Part shown: one piece after another, positions 61,407 to 64,000 of the stretch
Numbering within the stretch: position 1 is the stretch's first letter
Layout: every line of letters begins with the position of its first letter
Translations under genes and position numbers: made by a program
The notes under the pieces: model-generated
The model's input: only the letters and a program-made list of their open reading frames with translations
Databases searched by the model: none
Told to the model about the DNA's origin: nothing
NCBI RefSeq assembly: GCF_900101885.1
Contig: NZ_FNAN01000003.1
Span: forward strand, 248,001-312,000
Length of the DNA stretch: 64,000 nucleotides
DNA from: Dyadobacter soli
GTDB lineage: Bacteria > Bacteroidota > Bacteroidia > Cytophagales > Spirosomataceae
Direction of reading: 5' to 3'

Positions 61407-62348
61407 TTATAACCAAACTACCCTTTGCTCGGACACGTGATCGTGACCGATAATATCTCCGTAAAGCTCCGGTCTGCGGGCCTGGATGTAGCGGTGGCCG
61501 CCGGCTTGTTGCAGCTTTTCAGGGGTGAATGTCGCGATGACAAAGTCGTTGTCGAGTTTGCGGCATTCGGCGATGATGTCGCCGAATGGGTCGAGGAGCA
61601 TGGAGCAGCCGTTTTTGAGCTGGTCGTCGTCCATACCGATCGGATTGGAGAAGACGGCGTAAACCGCGTTGTCGTAAGCGCGTGCGGGGAGCCATTTCAT
61701 GAGCCATGCGCGGCCTTTGAGTCCGTCGAACTCCTGGCGGAGCGTGGTAGGGTCGGCTTGGCGATTGTGCCAGAGCTGCGGGTCGACGAACCCGGCGCCG
61801 GGGCGGGTGGATGGCGTGCACATGGTAACGTGCGGCATGAAAATAATGTCTGCGCCCAGCAGCTTGGTCGCCCTTACGTTTTCGATAATGTTGTTATCGT
61901 AGCAGATAAGAATGCCGCATTTCCAGCCTAACAGGTCAAAAATCACATATTGGTCACCCGGTGTGAGATTTGGATTAATGAATGGGTGGAGTTTGCGGTA
62001 CTTCGCGACGAGGCCGTTTTTATCTACACAAACATAGGCCTTATACATTTTGTCGTCCGCATCTTTTTCGAACAAACCCGCAAGTACTACGATATCGTGC
62101 TCCGCCGCAATATCCTGCAATGCATGAATGCTTGGCCCGTCGGGAATGGGTTCTGCGACTTCGAGCAACTGTTCCCGTGACAAATGCCGGGCGAAAGTAT
62201 AGCCGGTAATGGAGCATTCGTGGAATGCGATGACCTGCGCACCGGCTTTCGACGCGTCGCCGGCGAGTTGGCGGATCACATTGAGATTGTAAGTTTTGTC
62301 GCCGCTTTTGTTTTCAAACTGGGCTGTCGCAATTTTAATCGGTTTCAT
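61407..62348 (-). CDS. Nitrilase superfamily carbon-nitrogen hydrolase
   Basis: A 313-residue enzyme with the catalytic triad Glu44 (AFHECSITGY), Lys119 (KYRKLHPF) and Cys149 (GILICYDNNI). The fold and motifs fit the nitrilase/amidase superfamily, and the FHECSITGY spelling resembles N-carbamoylputrescine or aliphatic amidase relatives, but the substrate cannot be fixed. It lies about 95 bp after the ThiF-rhodanese gene on the same strand and before the repeat array of the ATPase gene. Confidence 0.85.
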   Translation of the reverse strand: MKPIKIATAQFENKSGDKTYNLNVIRQLAGDASKAGAQVIAFHECSITGYTFARHLSREQLLEVAEPIPDGPSIHALQDIAAEHDIVVLAGLFEKDADDKMYKAYVCVDKNGLVAKYRKLHPFINPNLTPGDQYVIFDLLGWKCGILICYDNNIIENVRATKLLGADIIFMPHVTMCTPSTRPGAGFVDPQLWHNRQADPTTLRQEFDGLKGRAWLMKWLPARAYDNAVYAVFSNPIGMDDDQLKNGCSMLLDPFGDIIAECRKLDNDFVIATFTPEKLQQAGGHRYIQARRPELYGDIIGHDHVSEQRVVWL

Positions 62349-62442
62349 AGCTGGGCTTTTTGTTCATAAGAAATACACAGACGTGTATGATAGAAACCGA
62401 AAAGCTACGAAAACTAATCTCCGAAATGGAGCAAATGAGTGG

Positions 62443-63489
62443 TTACCATTGCTGCGCCCAGAAACTCTGGCCTTCGTAGCCGCTTTGTGCCAGCAATTTG
62501 GCTGCTTGCATGCTCCGTTTACCGCTGTTACAGTAAAAAACGACTTTTTTACCAGCAGGAAATGTTCCGATGCTTTCGGGGATTTCGGAAAGCGGGATAT
62601 TCTCGCCGCCGAAGTTATCCGCTTCAAATTCATTGTATTCGCGCACATCCACTAACATAACCTGTTCGGGATCAGCTTCCTGCAATGATTCAAATTCATC
62701 ATAGGACATTTCGCGCGTATTTTCGGTGGCTGGCTGTCTGGCGGTAATCTCAGGAGCTTTCACAGGAGTCACCTCCGCGGACCTTGAAAATTGGAATACA
62801 GATTGGCTGTTAGAAAGTGTATTGATTACCAGTAGTTTACCTGATAATGGTTGACCAATACCGGCAATGATCTTGATCGCCTCATTGGCCATATAAGTGC
62901 CGATAATGCCTGGCAGAACGCCCATCACGCCGGCTTCCGCACAGTTATCGCCTTCCTCGGCATCCGGAAAAAGGCACCGGTAGGTAGGCCCGCCCTGGTA
63001 GTTGAAAACCGAAACCTGCCCTTCGAAACGCAAAATGGACCCGAATACGAAGGGTTTGTTCAATTCCACACAAAAATCATTCACCAGGTAACGCGTCTCG
63101 AAATTGTCGGAACCGTCGATGACGAGGTCGTAGGCGCTGAGCAAATCGATCGCGTTTTCGGCATTCAGCCGGTCGGGGTAGGCGGTGAGTTTTACGAATG
63201 GATTGAGCACCGAAAGTTTTTCTACCGCTGTAATGGCTTTGTTTTTACCCACATCGTCGGCGGAATAGAGGATTTGTCTGTGCAGGTTGGTCAGGTCCAC
63301 GGTGTCGTCATCGATAATGCCGATTTCACCCACACCTGCCGCCACCAGGTATTGCAGCACGGGGCAGCCCAGCCCACCCGCACCCACGACGGCCACCTTA
63401 CCCGCGCGGAGCTTCTCCTGACCAGCCATACCCATTTCCGGCATGATGATCTGGCGTGCGTAGCGTTTTCGTTCGATTGGTGTAAACAT
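62443..63489 (-). CDS. ThiF/MoeB-type adenylyltransferase with C-terminal rhodanese domain
   Basis: A 348-residue E1-like enzyme. Residues 1-240 hold the adenylation domain: VVGAGGLGCPVLQYL, then DDDTVDLTNLHRQILY with the catalytic Asp and Arg. Residues 255-348 form a rhodanese with Cys320 in VVFYCNSGKRSM. The second CXXC zinc pair of MoeB is missing. It probably adenylates the C-terminus of a ubiquitin-like ThiS or MoaD and passes sulfur. It directly follows thiH, so thiamine thiazole synthesis is the most likely pathway. Confidence 0.87.
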   Translation of the reverse strand: MFTPIERKRYARQIIMPEMGMAGQEKLRAGKVAVVGAGGLGCPVLQYLVAAGVGEIGIIDDDTVDLTNLHRQILYSADDVGKNKAITAVEKLSVLNPFVKLTAYPDRLNAENAIDLLSAYDLVIDGSDNFETRYLVNDFCVELNKPFVFGSILRFEGQVSVFNYQGGPTYRCLFPDAEEGDNCAEAGVMGVLPGIIGTYMANEAIKIIAGIGQPLSGKLLVINTLSNSQSVFQFSRSAEVTPVKAPEITARQPATENTREMSYDEFESLQEADPEQVMLVDVREYNEFEADNFGGENIPLSEIPESIGTFPAGKKVVFYCNSGKRSMQAAKLLAQSGYEGQSFWAQQW

Positions 63490-63493
63490 AAGT

Positions 63494-63565
63494 AATGAGT
63501 GAATGAGTGAATGAGTAAATGAGTGAATGAAAAAGAATCACTCATTCACTCATTCGCTCATTCGC
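63494..63565. repeat. Inverted octamer repeats between thiH and the ThiF-rhodanese gene
   Basis: Four copies of AATGAGTG (one with A at the end) span 63494-63525; three copies of CACTCATT (last one CGCTCATT) span 63539-63562, in inverse orientation, with a 13-nt spacer. They could fold into a long hairpin and extend into the last codons of thiH. Confidence 0.75.
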
Positions 63566-64000
63566 AATTAAACTTGCGTCCCAGTCTTTCCAAACCACCT
63601 CATAGCCCGCCCCGCGGATCATTCGGGCGATCTCGGCTGGCTTTCTTTCGTCGGAAATCTCGAATTGTTCGAGCGATTCCGGCTCGACTGCGTAGCCGCC
63701 TGGATTGGTTTTGGAGCCTGCGCTGATGGATGTTACACCCAATTGAATGCAATGGTTCCTGAATTTCTCGGATTCACGCGTGGAAAGCGACAGTTCGACC
63801 TCGCCATTGAAAATCCGGTAGGCACAAATAAGCTGCACCAGCTCCCGGTCGCTCATCGCAACTTTTGGTTCCAGGCCGCCGGAGAATGGCCGCAAGCGGG
63901 GGAACGAGAGGCTGTAACGCGTTTGCCAGTAGGTTTTTTCGAGGTAGTCCAAATGCAGGGCGGTAAAAAAGCTGTCGGTACGCCAGTCTTCCAAACCTAT
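63542..64000 (-). CDS. thiH: 2-iminoacetate synthase ThiH, C-terminal part
   Basis: About 152 C-terminal residues; the 5' end lies beyond the right edge. The segment IGLEDWRTDSFFTALHLDYL is typical of ThiH, followed by SFPRLRPFSGGLEPKVAMSD, SLSTRESEKFRNHCIQLGV and TSISAGSKTNPGGY. ThiH is a radical-SAM enzyme that splits tyrosine to dehydroglycine for thiazole synthesis; its Cys cluster is outside the window. The last residues, ANERMSE, are encoded by octamer repeats. The ThiF-rhodanese gene follows after 52 bp. Confidence 0.93.
   Translation of the reverse strand: MGLEDWRTDSFFTALHLDYLEKTYWQTRYSLSFPRLRPFSGGLEPKVAMSDRELVQLICAYRIFNGEVELSLSTRESEKFRNHCIQLGVTSISAGSKTNPGGYAVEPESLEQFEISDERKPAEIARMIRGAGYEVVWKDWDASLIANERMSE

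Noticed and set aside
63494..63565. Possible attachment site or insertion-sequence end
   Set aside because: The short octamer units are a simple-sequence repeat; no transposase, integrase or target duplication is present.
62349..63994. TPP riboswitch for the thiamine genes
   Set aside because: The 5' end of the operon is outside the window, and the gap between thiH and the ThiF gene contains only the octamer repeats, with no TPP-box sequence.

Overview
The window looks like chromosomal DNA of a Bacteroidota bacterium of the order Cytophagales, most like Dyadobacter or a close Spirosomataceae relative. This is an inference from gene content and promoter style, not from a marker-gene comparison. 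Supporting signs are a type IX secretion (T9SS) sorting domain, a TonB-dependent receptor with a carboxypeptidase-like N-terminal domain, bacillithiol synthesis (bshA), DUF4834 and TapB-like proteins, few Shine-Dalgarno sequences, and many promoters with the Bacteroidota -7 box TAnnTTTG, some with a -33 TTG or TTTG. No rRNA, tRNA, insertion sequence, prophage or CRISPR array was seen. It reads as a stable core-genome segment, with one small toxin-antitoxin pair (higBA) as the clearest accessory element.

Layout. 1-9 kb: a truncated gapN-type aldehyde dehydrogenase, a MATE exporter, a large TonB-type outer membrane receptor, a single-domain response regulator followed by a multi-PAS histidine kinase, and an EamA transporter. 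9-16 kb: a FUSC-YwbE-EamA operon, an HPP membrane protein, ferritin, a small unknown protein, higBA with a frameshifted toxin, glnS and truA. 16-23 kb: a ketoglutarate-semialdehyde-type dehydrogenase and a periplasmic folding operon (parvulin lipoprotein with an OmpA-like domain, a SurA-like isomerase, MoxR). 23-31 kb: a ferritin-like-fold protein, a VOC protein, a heparan-acetyltransferase-like membrane protein, a GMC oxidoreductase with its Tat-type small subunit, a LuxE-like enzyme, a lipoprotein and a sensor kinase. 31-45 kb: hemA, an ABC exporter, a DEAD-box helicase, membrane proteins, a small beta-barrel, a purN-EamA-J-domain operon, a TapB-like protein, a UbiA prenyltransferase, bshA and a DUF4834 protein. 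45-57 kb: a 1415-residue T9SS cargo built from seven tandem modules, carB without its allosteric domain, an Omp85-like protein and a thioredoxin-fold protein without CXXC. 56-64 kb: nuoC and nuoB separated from nuoA by an outer membrane gene and a regulator, a TauE/SafE exporter, a DUF4143 ATPase preceded by 32-bp tandem repeats, a nitrilase-family enzyme, a ThiF-rhodanese fusion and the end of thiH.

Functional threads are cell-envelope assembly (parvulins, Omp85, TonB receptor, T9SS cargo), cofactor and nucleotide synthesis (hemA, thiH/thiF, carB, purN, bshA), respiration (nuoABC) and signalling (two histidine kinases, one receiver). Several start codons were moved downstream of the longest open frame because a TAnnTTTG promoter box lies inside or next to the apparent upstream coding extension. 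The strongest leads for follow-up are the parvulin-OmpA fusion, the seven-module T9SS protein, the frameshifted HigB, the tandem repeats before the DUF4143 ATPase, the octamer repeats at the thiH end and the split complex I genes.
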